A stretch of DNA of 64,000 nucleotides from Clostridium sp. JN-1 (GCF_003718715.1 NZ_CP033465.1:1736001-1800000), one strand, 5' to 3'. Positions 1-8,825 are shown, counted from the first letter of the stretch. The notes: a model not told the origin generated them from the letters alone. A program made the numbers and translations.

Positions 1-217
1 ACTATTTTTTCTGCTTTCGCAACCTTCACGTCTAGGCTTATTTCATCCTTACGTTGTAGTTAGTTAAGCTTTAGGAACTTCCAGCAGTTCAAAGGATTTT
101 GAATGCATAATATGCATCGCTCCATACTCTTTACGAATATGGGAGGTTTAGTTATAAGAAACTTTTAAAGTTTTATAAACTTTATGAAAGTTTCTGTAAC
201 TGTTTAGTTACCTCTAC
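1..217 (-). mobile_element. Candidate 5' end of a group I intron / IStron inserted in hisE
   Basis: Read on the minus strand, homology to hisE stops abruptly near 217 and is followed by a row of hairpins: 196-211 (six-pair stem, possible P1), 158-194 (nested A/T-rich stem), 120-145 and 101-118. After them comes a compact stretch at about 1-95 containing GAACTGCTGGAAGTTCC and GCGAAAGCAG, which looks like a group I intron core (P4/P6 region). IStrons, known from clostridia, carry a group I ribozyme at the 5' end followed by IS605-type tnpA/tnpB. The transposase part and 3' splice site would lie left of the window, so this identification is an inference from structure and location. A plain insertion or another structured RNA remains possible. 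Confidence 0.5.
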
Positions 218-280
218 AGGATTGTCCCTCCTACTTTCTATAACTTCATAAAGATCTTTAAAAACATCATTCAAATCCAT
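182..280 (-). pseudogene. hisE: hisE 5' fragment (phosphoribosyl-ATP pyrophosphatase), interrupted
   Basis: An ATG at 280 follows a very strong ribosome binding site (GGAAGGAGGG, about 287-296). The first 23 codons read like the HisE N-terminus, with LYEVIESRRDNPVE matching the family's conserved start. After Glu23 the frame enters unrelated sequence and stops at 182-184 after 32 codons, against roughly 100 for a full HisE. hisE is the expected last gene of this operon and catalyses step 2 of histidine synthesis, hydrolysing phosphoribosyl-ATP. If the downstream element is a self-splicing intron, the mRNA could still be repaired; if not, the gene is broken. The remainder lies outside the window. 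Confidence 0.7.
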
Positions 281-360
281 TTATAACCCTCCTTCCAAAA
301 TTGTATGGGAAAACTAACTAGAAAGTTAACTTATACACTAAAAAGTATTAGCAACATTTT

Positions 361-560
361 CCTCCGTTACACTACGGAAAAACCTTTAATTATTTTTCAT
401 AACTTGTTTTGCTAAAGCAAAACATCGCTACTTAAGCAGATATCCCAAATCTTTGATTTGGTGATAGTCGCTTACGCAGAGTATACTCCTGCGAAACAAA
501 AGAGCAGGAGTTTCCTTTAAATTTAAAGATTTTTCGTAGTGTAACGTAGAAAAATCCTCC
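361..560. repeat. Palindromic repeat cassette between hisI and hisE
   Basis: About 200 bases made almost wholly of inverted repeats. The outer arms 361-384 and 529-560 are related in inverted orientation (shared core GTAGTGTAACG). Inside are perfect or near-perfect hairpins at 405-424, 441-466, 485-511 and 529-557. The element has no coding potential and sits in a roughly 380-base gap where neighbouring operon genes are 2-28 bases apart. It resembles a small non-autonomous (MITE-like) or REP/BIME-like intergenic element. I cannot count copies elsewhere in the genome from here. Confidence 0.65.
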
Positions 561-633
561 TTCATTGTCCTCTGTCCTATATTTTTATATTACGAATTAT
601 AGTGTCAAAGGCTGTATATATTCCCCGGAGTGT

Positions 634-662
634 AAGTTAAGTTGCAAATTAGGAACCCTATA
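634..662 (+). repeat. Short dispersed repeat overlapping the hisI stop codon
   Basis: A 29-base word ending TTAGGAACCCTATA. A second copy lies at 19332-19360 on the other strand: the last 14 bases are identical and the whole matches at 23 of 29 positions. In this copy the element edge supplies the hisI stop codon (TAG at 658-660). It may be the end of a degenerate insertion element. Confidence 0.5.
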
Positions 663-993
663 GTATATTTCTATAAAAGCAGCTTCTATTGCCAGTATGA
701 CATGCTGCCCCAACTTGCTTTACTTTTATGAGCAGTGTATCTCCATCACAGTCAACACTTATACCCTTAACATATTGATAGTGTCCGGAAGTTTCTCCTT
801 TATTCCAGTATTCATTTCTTGATCTACTCCAAAACCATGTAGTTCCACTTTGCAAAGTTCTCTTTAAAGACTCTTCATTCATATATGCAACCATTAAAAC
901 CTGCCCACTTTCATAATCTTGAATTACTGCTGGAATCAAGCCGCCTTTAAAATTAACTGCTTTCAAATTTTGAGTATTGATATTTTCATCCAT
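658..993 (-). CDS. hisI: Phosphoribosyl-AMP cyclohydrolase
   Basis: Catalyses step 3 of histidine biosynthesis, opening the adenine ring of phosphoribosyl-AMP in the cytoplasm. The 111-residue, HisI-only protein has the metal-binding CDGD motif near residue 82 and the conserved [10 protein letters not shown] segment at the C-terminus, which supplies the zinc cysteines. It is not fused to HisE, whose start lies further downstream. It follows hisF by 23 bases in the operon. The C-terminus is unusual in that the stop codon falls inside a dispersed repeat, so the last one or two residues may derive from the repeat; the catalytic region is intact. Confidence 0.95.
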   Translation of the reverse strand: MDENINTQNLKAVNFKGGLIPAVIQDYESGQVLMVAYMNEESLKRTLQSGTTWFWSRSRNEYWNKGETSGHYQYVKGISVDCDGDTLLIKVKQVGAACHTGNRSCFYRNIL

Positions 994-1016
994 ATTATTT
1001 CCCCTCTTTAAATACC

Positions 1017-1778
1017 CTAAATTCTAACTTCTACATTTCTACTCTTTAAATACTCTTTTACTTGTTTTATGGTAAGTTCTCTATAGTGAAAAAGAGAAGC
1101 TGCAAGAGCTGCATCTGCATTAGATTCAGCAAACACATTATAAAAGTGCTCTAATTTTCCGCATCCTCCTGATGCTATAACTGGAATATTTACTGATTTT
1201 GATATCGTATCTGTAAGTGGTATATCATATCCGCTTTTGGTTCCATCTGTATCCATACTAGTTAAAAGTATTTCGCCTGCACCTAAAGTTTCTACTTTTT
1301 TTGCCCACTTTACTGCATCAAGTCCAGTATCAATTCTTCCACCATTTATGACTACATTCCAACCAGTCTTATCCTGTCTCATTCTAGCATCTATAGCTGC
1401 AACTACACATTGACTTCCAAACTTATCCGCTGCCCTTGTTATAAGTTCTGGATCATTTACTGCAGCTGAATTAACGGATATTTTATCTGCACCTGCCCTT
1501 AAAATGTTTTTAAAATCATCCAAATTTCTTATACCTCCTCCAACTGTCAAAGGTATAAATACTTCTTCTGCTGTTCTTCTAACTACATCTATCATCGTTT
1601 TTCTTTGATCACTCGTTGCAGTAATATCTAGAAATACTATTTCATCTGCACCTTCTTCATTATAAGCTTTTGCTATCTCAACAGGATCTCCTACATCCTT
1701 TAAGTTCACAAAATTAACTCCTTTAACTACTCTTCCACCTTCTACATCTAAACATGGTATTATTCTTTTAGTAAGCAC
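1017..1778 (-). CDS. hisF: Imidazole glycerol phosphate synthase, cyclase subunit
   Basis: The synthase/cyclase half of IGP synthase uses ammonia from HisH to turn PRFAR into imidazole glycerol phosphate and AICAR. This is a 253-residue (beta/alpha)8 barrel with catalytic Asp11 (CLDVEGG) and Asp130 (AAIDARM), plus phosphate-binding VGGGIR near 79-84 and ASGGCG near 202-207. Length is normal for the family. Only two bases separate it from hisA, which suggests coupled translation. AICAR, its by-product, feeds purine synthesis; purB is nearby but in a separate unit. Confidence 0.97.
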   Translation of the reverse strand: MLTKRIIPCLDVEGGRVVKGVNFVNLKDVGDPVEIAKAYNEEGADEIVFLDITATSDQRKTMIDVVRRTAEEVFIPLTVGGGIRNLDDFKNILRAGADKISVNSAAVNDPELITRAADKFGSQCVVAAIDARMRQDKTGWNVVINGGRIDTGLDAVKWAKKVETLGAGEILLTSMDTDGTKSGYDIPLTDTISKSVNIPVIASGGCGKLEHFYNVFAESNADAALAASLFHYRELTIKQVKEYLKSRNVEVRI

Positions 1779-1780
1779 AA

Positions 1781-2497
1781 TTAATTCCTCCCAATTTCTA
1801 TAGCATCTTGAAGGAAAATATCTCCTGAATAAATTGCCTTTCCAATAATAGCTCCATATACACCAACATTTTTTATATTTTTTACATCTTCTATATTTTT
1901 AACTCCACCTGAAGCAATTATATTACAGGAAACATTTGATTCAATTTCAGAAAGTTGTTTTAAATTAGCTCCTTTCAAAGTCCCATCTCTACTTATATCC
2001 GTAAATATTATAGTTTTTACGCCTACATCTTCAATTCTCTTTGCAAATTCTATATAGTCTATTTTGCTTACATTAACCCATCCATCTACAGCAACTAAAC
2101 CATCTTTGGCATCTATACCGACGGCAATTTTATCTCCGTACTTTTTAACTGCTTCTTTTAACATATTAAAATCATTTAAAGCAGCTGTTCCAAGTATCAC
2201 TTGGCTTACTTTACTTTCTATTAAAAGGTCTATTGTTTCAAGGTTTCTTATTCCTCCGCCAACTTCTACAGGAAGTTTAACTTCATTTATTACTCTTAAA
2301 ACTTGATCTAAATTTCGCATTTTACCTTCAACGGCTCCATCTAAATCAACCATATGTAAATATTCCGCTCCTGCATCTTTAAAACTTAAAGCTGTCTCTA
2401 CCACATCTTTTGCAACTACTTGAGCTGATGACATTTTCCCTTGATATAGTCTCACACACTTACCATCCTTTAGATCAATTGCTGGAATTATAATCAA
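1781..2497 (-). CDS. hisA: ProFAR isomerase (phosphoribosylformimino-AICAR-P isomerase)
   Basis: Isomerises ProFAR to PRFAR (Amadori rearrangement), step 4 of the pathway. A 238-residue (beta/alpha)8 barrel homologous to HisF, with catalytic acids Asp8 (AIDLKDG) and Asp129 (VGIDAKDG), phosphate-binding VGGGIR near 79-84 and [10 protein letters not shown] near 165-174. Located between hisH and hisF in the standard operon order. Length and motifs are complete. Confidence 0.97.
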   Translation of the reverse strand: MIIIPAIDLKDGKCVRLYQGKMSSAQVVAKDVVETALSFKDAGAEYLHMVDLDGAVEGKMRNLDQVLRVINEVKLPVEVGGGIRNLETIDLLIESKVSQVILGTAALNDFNMLKEAVKKYGDKIAVGIDAKDGLVAVDGWVNVSKIDYIEFAKRIEDVGVKTIIFTDISRDGTLKGANLKQLSEIESNVSCNIIASGGVKNIEDVKNIKNVGVYGAIIGKAIYSGDIFLQDAIEIGRN

Positions 2498-2525
2498 TTA
2501 AACTACCTCCTCATCTACTCAATTA

Positions 2526-3134
2526 TTAAAACTTAGTCAACTTTGAAAAATTTTTAAGCATTTGCATCCCAACGTCACCGCTCTTTTCAGGATGAAATTG
2601 TACTCCAAACAAACTATCTTTACTTACAACTGCCGGTATATTCATTCCATAATAGGATACTGCATTTAAATTTTCACTATCCTCAACTTCCGTATAAAAT
2701 GAGTGTACAAAATAAACATAACTTTCTTCATCAATTCCATTTAAAATTTCACATGTCTTTTTTATATTTAAGCTGTTCCACCCCATATGAGGTATCTTTA
2801 CATCTGCATATATCTTTTTGACACTTCCTTTTAGAAGGTCAAGTCCGCTGCAAGTTTTTATCTCTTCACTAATACTAAACAAAAGCTGCATTCCTAAACA
2901 TATCCCTAATGCTGGTTTTCCAGACTTTAAAGCCTCTTTAAATGCTTCATCTAATTTGGTCTCTCTCAAGTTTTTCATTGCATCTGGGAAAGCACCTACC
3001 CCAGGTAAAATAACTCCACTTGATTTTTCTATTTCCCCTGCATCAGAAGTTATAATTGCATCTTGACCTATATACTGAAGTGATTTCTGGACACTTCTTA
3101 AGTTTCCCATTCCATAATCTATTATTGCAATCAT
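2526..3134 (-). CDS. hisH: Imidazole glycerol phosphate synthase, glutaminase subunit
   Basis: Class I glutamine amidotransferase that delivers ammonia to HisF. It has the nucleophile Cys79 in GICLGMQ and the C-terminal VQFHPEKSG carrying the catalytic His-Glu pair; 202 residues from the start chosen here. I place the start at 3134 because the family begins MIAIIDYGMGNLRSV and GGAG lies nine bases upstream. A TTG five codons earlier would overlap that ribosome binding site. Confidence 0.95.
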   Translation of the reverse strand: MIAIIDYGMGNLRSVQKSLQYIGQDAIITSDAGEIEKSSGVILPGVGAFPDAMKNLRETKLDEAFKEALKSGKPALGICLGMQLLFSISEEIKTCSGLDLLKGSVKKIYADVKIPHMGWNSLNIKKTCEILNGIDEESYVYFVHSFYTEVEDSENLNAVSYYGMNIPAVVSKDSLFGVQFHPEKSGDVGMQMLKNFSKLTKF

Positions 3135-3170
3135 CAAATCACACTCCAATAATTTTTTATTTCAACTAAT

Positions 3171-3755
3171 TTACAATATGCCTTTAGTAGACATTATTCC
3201 TTTTATTTTTTCATCACAAGTTACAGCTTCTCTTAAAGTTCTTCCAAAGGCTTTAAAAATTGCCTCTATCATATGGTGAGAATTATTCCCATAAAGTACT
3301 TTTATATGAAGAGTAATCCCTGCATTAAAGGCTACAGCTCTAAAAAATTCTTCAACCATTTCCGTATCCATTTGTCCAACTTTTTCAGCACTAAAATTTG
3401 CATCAAATACTAAATAAGGTCTTCCACTTATATCCATTGATACCATGCAAAGAACTTCATCCATAGGTAAAAAAGTTGTACCATATCTCTTTATCTGTGC
3501 CTTATCACCAAGAGCTCTTTCAATACACTTTCCAATAACTATTCCAATATCTTCAATAGTATGATGTGAATCAACATATAGATCCCCTTTTGCACTTACT
3601 TCCATATCTATAAATCCATGCTTTGACATAAGGCACAGCATATGGTCAAAAAAACCTATGCCTGTATCTATCTTATAATTTCCACTTCCATCAAGATCAA
3701 TTTTAACATTTATATTTGTTTCATTAGTTTTTCTCGAAATTGAAGCTTTTCTCAT
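3171..3755 (-). CDS. hisB: Imidazoleglycerol-phosphate dehydratase
   Basis: Dehydrates IGP to imidazole acetol phosphate (step 6). Monofunctional 194-residue enzyme, without the histidinol phosphatase domain found in enteric HisB, so a separate phosphatase (HisK/HisJ or HisN type) must exist elsewhere. The two manganese-binding histidine motifs are visible: HHTIEDIG near residues 61-68 and NSHHMIEAIFKAFGRTL near 160-176. The start at 3755 is supported by AAGGTGG about six bases upstream; a longer frame to 3803 overlaps hisC and lacks a site. Confidence 0.95.
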   Translation of the reverse strand: MRKASISRKTNETNINVKIDLDGSGNYKIDTGIGFFDHMLCLMSKHGFIDMEVSAKGDLYVDSHHTIEDIGIVIGKCIERALGDKAQIKRYGTTFLPMDEVLCMVSMDISGRPYLVFDANFSAEKVGQMDTEMVEEFFRAVAFNAGITLHIKVLYGNNSHHMIEAIFKAFGRTLREAVTCDEKIKGIMSTKGIL

Positions 3756-3778
3756 AATACACCACCTTAAAGTTTTAG

Positions 3779-4837
3779 TTATTTTATAATTTTTTTCAAG
3801 CAATTAAGTACTGCTTCATTTTCCTTTCTGCTTCCAACACTTATCCTTATAAAATCATTGAGTCTTCCGTCACCAGCATAGTTTCTAACCGATATACTAT
3901 TTTTTAAAAGCTCTTTATATATATTTTGTGAATCTTTAAGTTTCATAATTATAAAATTAGAGTGTGTTGGATAAACTTTCAGTCCATTTATACTTTTTAA
4001 TCCATCAAACAAAAACTTTCTCTCAACAAGTACTTTTTTAGTATAATCTTTTATATAATCTGTGTTTTCTAAAATGACTTCACCAATAGCTTGAGTAACT
4101 GAATTGACATTAAAAACAGGTTTTACTTTTTTTATTTCTTGAATTAATTTATGATTTGTTATTAAAAATCCCAATCTTATAGCAGCCATTGCCGCAGCTT
4201 TTGAAAATGTTCTTAATACTATAAGATTTTCATAATCATTTATTTTATCCACTATTGATTCACCGTAAAATTCAATATAAGCTTCATCTACAACTACTAT
4301 TGAATTACATTCATTAATTATCCTTAATACATCTTGCCTTGGTATTATTGTACCAACTGGATTATTGGGATTTGATACAAAAAGTACTTTTACTTTTTCT
4401 CTATTTACTGATTCTATTAATTTATCTACATTTAGAGAAAAATCTTCATTTAATTCAAATACTTTTGCCTTTCCACCTTCTATTTCAGTGTACTCCGCAT
4501 ATATCGAAAAATCAGGATTGACACACATTATACTTTCACCTTTATCTACAAATGCAGAAATTATAATTTGTATGAGTTCATCTGATCCATTTCCAGCCAT
4601 TACATTTTTAGCATCTGTTTTTGCATAGTCAGCATACAACTTACATACCTTGGTTGAATCAGGATCAGGATATCTATTAAAATCAAGGCTTTTAATTTTA
4701 CCTAAAACTTTTTCTAAAATATCACTGCGTATATTCATAAAATTTTCATTTGCATCTAACTTAATTTCATATTTAACTTCTGGTGCAGTATATGGATTAA
4801 AATTTTTAAGATTTTCTTTTAAGAATTTTTCTATCAT
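3779..4837 (-). CDS. hisC: Histidinol-phosphate aminotransferase
   Basis: PLP-dependent class I/II aminotransferase converting imidazole acetol phosphate to histidinol phosphate with glutamate. 352 residues, a normal length. Visible are the PLP lysine Lys213 in RTFSKAAAM, SNPNNPVGT near 155-163, and DEAYIEF near 184-190. Its place between hisD and hisB supports HisC rather than an aromatic aminotransferase, although the fold also accepts related substrates. Confidence 0.95.
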   Translation of the reverse strand: MIEKFLKENLKNFNPYTAPEVKYEIKLDANENFMNIRSDILEKVLGKIKSLDFNRYPDPDSTKVCKLYADYAKTDAKNVMAGNGSDELIQIIISAFVDKGESIMCVNPDFSIYAEYTEIEGGKAKVFELNEDFSLNVDKLIESVNREKVKVLFVSNPNNPVGTIIPRQDVLRIINECNSIVVVDEAYIEFYGESIVDKINDYENLIVLRTFSKAAAMAAIRLGFLITNHKLIQEIKKVKPVFNVNSVTQAIGEVILENTDYIKDYTKKVLVERKFLFDGLKSINGLKVYPTHSNFIIMKLKDSQNIYKELLKNSISVRNYAGDGRLNDFIRISVGSRKENEAVLNCLKKIIK

Positions 4838-4858
4838 TTTAACAATCTCCTTTAAGCA

Positions 4859-6163
4859 CTATTTTAATCTAACCTTTACAGAATTAGCATGTGCAGTAAG
4901 CCCTTCTATATCAGCAAACTTCATAATTTTATTACTAACCTTTTGAAGCTCTTCTTGTGAGTAATATGTAAAGCTAGATTTCTTTACAAAATCATCTACT
5001 GATAATGGTGAAAAAAACCTTGCAGTCCCGCCTGTTGGAAGTACATGATTTGGACCTGCTATATAATCTCCGAGTGGTTCTGGTGCAAAATTTCCCATAA
5101 ATATTGACCCTGCATTTTTTATACTCCCAAGAATAGAAAATGGCTCTTTAACACATAACTCCAAATGTTCTGGGGCTATAGAATTACTTAAATCAATTCC
5201 ACTTTGAATATCATCTGTTACTATGATGAGTCCATAATTTTTTAATGATTCAAGAATTATATCTTTTCTGCTCAAATTCTCAACTTGCTTCTTTAATTCT
5301 TCTTTGACATCTTGAGCTAATTTTTCCGAAGTAGTTATTAAAACTGCTGATGCTAATTTATCATGTTCTGCTTGTGACATTAAGTCAGCTGCTACATAGC
5401 TGGGATCAACACTTTCATCAGCTAATATTAAAATTTCACTTGGACCTGCTATCATATCTATATTCACATATCCAAATACACTCTTCTTGGCCATAGCTAC
5501 AAATATGTTTCCTGGTCCTACTATCTTATCAACTTTATCAATTATTTTTGTTCCAAATGCAAGTGCACCTATTGCCTGTGCACCTCCTGCTTTATAGATC
5601 TTATTAACTCCAGCTATATCAGCTGCTGCAAGTATGTTAGGATTTATGCTTCCATCTTTTGAAGGAGGCGTTACCATCACTATTTCTTTTACATCTGCTA
5701 TTTTTGCTGGAATTACATTCATCAAAACCGAAGATGGATATGCTGCCGTACCGCCAGGCACATATACTCCTACTCTCTCTAATCCTCTAATTTGCTGTCC
5801 TAGTATTACTCCATTATCTTTTGTAATCATCCATGAGTTTTTCTTTTGTCTTTCGTGAAAAAACTTTATATTTTTTGCTGCAAGTTTTAATGTATCCAAA
5901 AATTCACTGTCAATAGTTTTATAAGCATTTTCTATTTCTTCTCTAGATACACAAATGCTGTCCTTATCTATACTTGAACTGTCAAATTTATTTGTATATT
6001 TTATTAAAGCATCATCACCATGCTTTTTTACATCCTGTAATATTTTATTTACTGATTCAATAACTTCACTTTGTACAGTTTTACCTCTTTCTTTAAAACC
6101 TTTCAAATAATTTTCTCCAGCTTCTGTACCACCATATATTAAATTTATAATATCTTCTTTCAA
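4859..6163 (-). CDS. hisD: Histidinol dehydrogenase
   Basis: Zinc- and NAD-dependent enzyme for the last two oxidations, L-histidinol to L-histidine. The 434-residue protein contains the HisD signature around residues 230-265 (IDMIAGPSEILILAD), SQAEHDKLASA (zinc and substrate residues), APEHLELCV with the catalytic Glu-His pair, and GPNHVLPTGGTARFF. Length and motifs are complete. It lies 15 bases after hisG. Confidence 0.97.
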   Translation of the reverse strand: MKEDIINLIYGGTEAGENYLKGFKERGKTVQSEVIESVNKILQDVKKHGDDALIKYTNKFDSSSIDKDSICVSREEIENAYKTIDSEFLDTLKLAAKNIKFFHERQKKNSWMITKDNGVILGQQIRGLERVGVYVPGGTAAYPSSVLMNVIPAKIADVKEIVMVTPPSKDGSINPNILAAADIAGVNKIYKAGGAQAIGALAFGTKIIDKVDKIVGPGNIFVAMAKKSVFGYVNIDMIAGPSEILILADESVDPSYVAADLMSQAEHDKLASAVLITTSEKLAQDVKEELKKQVENLSRKDIILESLKNYGLIIVTDDIQSGIDLSNSIAPEHLELCVKEPFSILGSIKNAGSIFMGNFAPEPLGDYIAGPNHVLPTGGTARFFSPLSVDDFVKKSSFTYYSQEELQKVSNKIMKFADIEGLTAHANSVKVRLK

Positions 6164-6178
6164 AATTACACCCCCAAC

Positions 6179-6838
6179 TTAAATAGATAATTTTTCTTTT
6201 AATTTGACTTGTTTTTGAATAGAATTTATTATCCTTTCTATCTCATCTTTTTTCATTTTCATACTTGCTACATTAACAACCATCCTAGCACTTATATCAC
6301 ATATGTTCTCATATACAACAAGACCATTTTCCTTAAGCGTATTACCAGTTTCAACTATATCTACTATTGCATCAGCAAGACCTAATATAGGTGCTAATTC
6401 AACAGATCCTTCTATTTTTATGATTTCAACATCCTGACCAATTTTTCTAAAATACTCTCTAGCAACATTTGGATACTTTGTAGCTATCTTTTTTCTATTG
6501 TATCCTTCATAAAACTTATTATTTTTAGGTCCTGCAACTGCAAGTTTACATGCTCCAAATTTTAAATCAAGTACTTCATAAAAATTTCTCTTTTGTTCAA
6601 GTAAAGTATCCTTTCCAACTATACCTATATCAACAACTCCATATTCTACATATGTCAATACATCTGGTGCTTTAACGAGTACAAACTCAATATTATGCTT
6701 TTCATCTTTAAATATAAGTTTTCTACCTTTATTTATAATTTGACTGCAGTCTATACCTGAATATTGAAATAATTCAACAGCCCCTTTTTCAATTCTTCCT
6801 TTAGTCAAAGCTATTTTGACAGTTTTAGCATTACTCAT
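6179..6838 (-). CDS. hisG: ATP phosphoribosyltransferase, short form catalytic subunit
   Basis: First committed step, condensing ATP and PRPP. At 219 residues it is the short HisG(S) form, which lacks the C-terminal ACT-like regulatory domain of long HisG and needs HisZ for activity and histidine feedback. Motifs include [15 protein letters not shown] at the N-terminus and [19 protein letters not shown] near 154-172 (PRPP-binding region). hisZ lies immediately upstream, consistent with the hetero-octameric HisG(S)-HisZ complex. Confidence 0.96.
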   Translation of the reverse strand: MSNAKTVKIALTKGRIEKGAVELFQYSGIDCSQIINKGRKLIFKDEKHNIEFVLVKAPDVLTYVEYGVVDIGIVGKDTLLEQKRNFYEVLDLKFGACKLAVAGPKNNKFYEGYNRKKIATKYPNVAREYFRKIGQDVEIIKIEGSVELAPILGLADAIVDIVETGNTLKENGLVVYENICDISARMVVNVASMKMKKDEIERIINSIQKQVKLKEKLSI

Positions 6839-6862
6839 AGTAAACTTCTCCCCATTTTTTAT

Positions 6863-8041
6863 TTATAAATTTATAAGTTTCATATTCTTCTTCTCTGCAT
6901 AATTAGCTGCTTCAATATTATTATCAAAAGAGCTTACTTCTGCTATTATACCTTTATTTCTAAGTTCTAAAGCCTTTTCATAAGCTTCCTTAAATGAATC
7001 ACTTCCATAGCATATGAGAACCTTAGTCCTTTTATCTTCAAATGTTTGATTACTATCATCTAATGCTGATAGTACACTATCCACATCTATTGCAAAACCT
7101 GTTGCAGGTTCATTATCTCCAAACTGAGTTATAAGATTATCATATCTTCCTCCAGTTAATATATTTCCACCAACTCCGTGAGTATATCCTCTAAATATTA
7201 TGCCTGTGTAATAATTTAAATCTTGAACCATTCCTAAATCTATAGATAAATATGAACTAAGCCCTATGCTTTCAATTACAGCATATACCTTTCTTATGCT
7301 ATTTAAAGCAGCTTGAGCCATTTCATTATCCAAAGTAAGTTTTTCTGCCTTATCAAGTATTTCTATGCCTCCAAATAATCCCGGCATTTCTCTTAATACA
7401 TTTAATACTTTGCCATCAATATTTTTTCTCTCAACTTCGAGTAATTCTGATAATGTTGTAAAGTTCTTACTCTCTATAGACTTTCTCAATTTTTCTTTCT
7501 TTTCATCTTCTAAATTTGTTTCTTCAATTACTGCTTTAAAGAATTCCGCTTGACCTAGTTCTATTTTAAAATCTTTGAGTCCGCAATTTAAAAGAGATCT
7601 AATTCCAATTATTATTGCTTCTACATCAGCTTTTAAACTCTTAACGCCTATTATTTCAATACCTGATTGAGTTATTTCATTATTATTTCCGTGTAAGCTT
7701 TCATTGACCCTATATATGTTAGATGTATAGCATAATTTAAGTGGATGAGGTGCTTCATTTAATTTTGCAGCAGCAATTCTTGCTATTGGTATAGTCATAT
7801 CAGGTTTGAGTACTAATATCCTCCCTTGATTATCAAATAACTTATACATTTTTTCTTGAGGCAATGTTGTATTTTCTATATTAAATACATCATAAAATTC
7901 CAAAGTAGGAGATTTCAATTCCATAAAGCCGCTCTCTACATAAGTTTTTCTAAGTATATTTTCTATATAAATTTTTTTACTGCATTCCTCAAACAGCGTA
8001 TCCTTTGTACCTTCGGGTATATATCTTCTCCAATTTGCCAT
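6863..8041 (-). CDS. hisZ: ATP phosphoribosyltransferase regulatory subunit
   Basis: A catalytically inactive paralogue of class II histidyl-tRNA synthetase that binds HisG(S) and senses histidine. The 392 residues have the HisRS-like core: PEGTKDTLFEE near the start, KPDMTIPIAR near 78-87 and DLNYYTGIIFRGY near 275-287. It is shorter than true HisRS and is the first gene of the his operon. A real HisRS is expected elsewhere. The start at 8041 has GGGAG about ten bases upstream. Confidence 0.93.
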   Translation of the reverse strand: MANWRRYIPEGTKDTLFEECSKKIYIENILRKTYVESGFMELKSPTLEFYDVFNIENTTLPQEKMYKLFDNQGRILVLKPDMTIPIARIAAAKLNEAPHPLKLCYTSNIYRVNESLHGNNNEITQSGIEIIGVKSLKADVEAIIIGIRSLLNCGLKDFKIELGQAEFFKAVIEETNLEDEKKEKLRKSIESKNFTTLSELLEVERKNIDGKVLNVLREMPGLFGGIEILDKAEKLTLDNEMAQAALNSIRKVYAVIESIGLSSYLSIDLGMVQDLNYYTGIIFRGYTHGVGGNILTGGRYDNLITQFGDNEPATGFAIDVDSVLSALDDSNQTFEDKRTKVLICYGSDSFKEAYEKALELRNKGIIAEVSSFDNNIEAANYAEKKNMKLINL

Positions 8042-8104
8042 TAATTTCGCTCCCTTATTTTATTACGTTATTAATTTAATATGATAAAGTGATGAATTAC
8101 TATA

Positions 8105-8133
8105 ATAATAACAACTTATAAGTAAAATTGCAA
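8105..8133 (-). promoter_or_regulatory. Candidate promoter of the his operon
   Basis: On the minus strand TTGCAA (8128-8133), a 17-base spacer and TATTAT (8105-8110), giving a leader of roughly 55 bases before hisZ. The rest of the 340-base gap up to 8381 holds two hairpins (listed separately). I see no T-box specifier structure or antiterminator in the leader, which is too short for one. Confidence 0.45.
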
Positions 8134-8220
8134 TATATTAATAAATTTTATTTTTGATATATCATTAATAATAATGTCCCTTACTATTAAATTTATAAAT
8201 CATGTATTTTTTTAAATTCA

Positions 8221-8259
8221 AAAAAAGCTTCAATTTTAAAAATACATTGAAGCTTTTTT
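8221..8259. terminator. Bidirectional terminator-like hairpin
   Basis: A 14-base-pair perfect stem (8221-8234 with 8246-8259) whose outer ends are A/T runs on both strands. On the minus strand it separates the upstream cysteine-rich gene from the his promoter. Confidence 0.7.
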
Positions 8260-8323
8260 AGTTGAATAAATTATTTATGTAATATACATTTCGGTTAAAT
8301 TTTAGAAGTTTATTACGTTAACT

Positions 8324-8365
8324 AAAGAACTCTATGTGTAACTCCCTTAAACAATAGAGTTCTTT
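8324..8365 (-). terminator. Hairpin downstream of the cysteine-rich gene
   Basis: A 12-base-pair perfect stem (8324-8335 with 8354-8365) just after the 8382 stop codon. The following U-run is weak, so it may be a processing or stability hairpin, with 8221-8259 as the main terminator. Confidence 0.55.
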
Positions 8366-8381
8366 GGTGTTTTAAACATCC

Positions 8382-8825
8382 TTATTCAAGAAGTTCTATA
8401 ACATCTTTATATATTAGAACATTTGATATATTGCCATAATATCTTATTACACCATCTATTACTGTAAAAGGTACTTCATACCCATTATCAATTAATTCTT
8501 TTATTCTAGGATATTTATCTCCCCAATTTTCATAATCACTTATATCTATAAATTCCAGCTTCACATTTTGGGATATACTGCTGTTAGCTATAAATCTTTG
8601 TAAATTCCTATACATATCCATCATGGTAAGCTGAATACTAGAATCACAGTTAGTACCATGGCCACAGCCGCCACCAGCAGCACTATTACAGCCCTTACAT
8701 GTATTATTTTTGCTTGAGCAGCATCCATTTCCCCTGCATCCTCCGCACTTGCCAGAATTAAAATTTACTTTTTTGTTTTTTTCTCCAAAAATTTGAACTA
8801 ATATATCCTTATTTATTTCTATCAT
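8382..8825 (-). CDS. Cysteine-rich protein with thioredoxin-like C-terminal domain
   Basis: Not a gene I can name. Of 147 residues, roughly 24-59 form a dense cysteine/glycine segment: CGGCRGNGCC, CKGC, GGGCGHGTNC, nine cysteines in all. That suggests metal or cluster binding or a multi-disulfide knuckle. The C-terminal part (about 65-147) looks like a thioredoxin-fold domain: a helix, a strand around LEFIDISDY, then VPFTVIDG with a cis-proline-like position, followed by a strand and helix. It resembles small YuzD-like proteins, without a CXXC at the usual place. No transport or regulatory gene adjoins it. GAGGAG directly abuts the ATG, unusually close. Confidence 0.6.
   Translation of the reverse strand: MIEINKDILVQIFGEKNKKVNFNSGKCGGCRGNGCCSSKNNTCKGCNSAAGGGCGHGTNCDSSIQLTMMDMYRNLQRFIANSSISQNVKLEFIDISDYENWGDKYPRIKELIDNGYEVPFTVIDGVIRYYGNISNVLIYKDVIELLE

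Noticed and set aside
8042-8220. Histidine T-box riboswitch ahead of hisZ
   Set aside because: The candidate leader is only about 55 bases and has none of the conserved T-box antiterminator sequence; the large hairpins lie upstream of the promoter.
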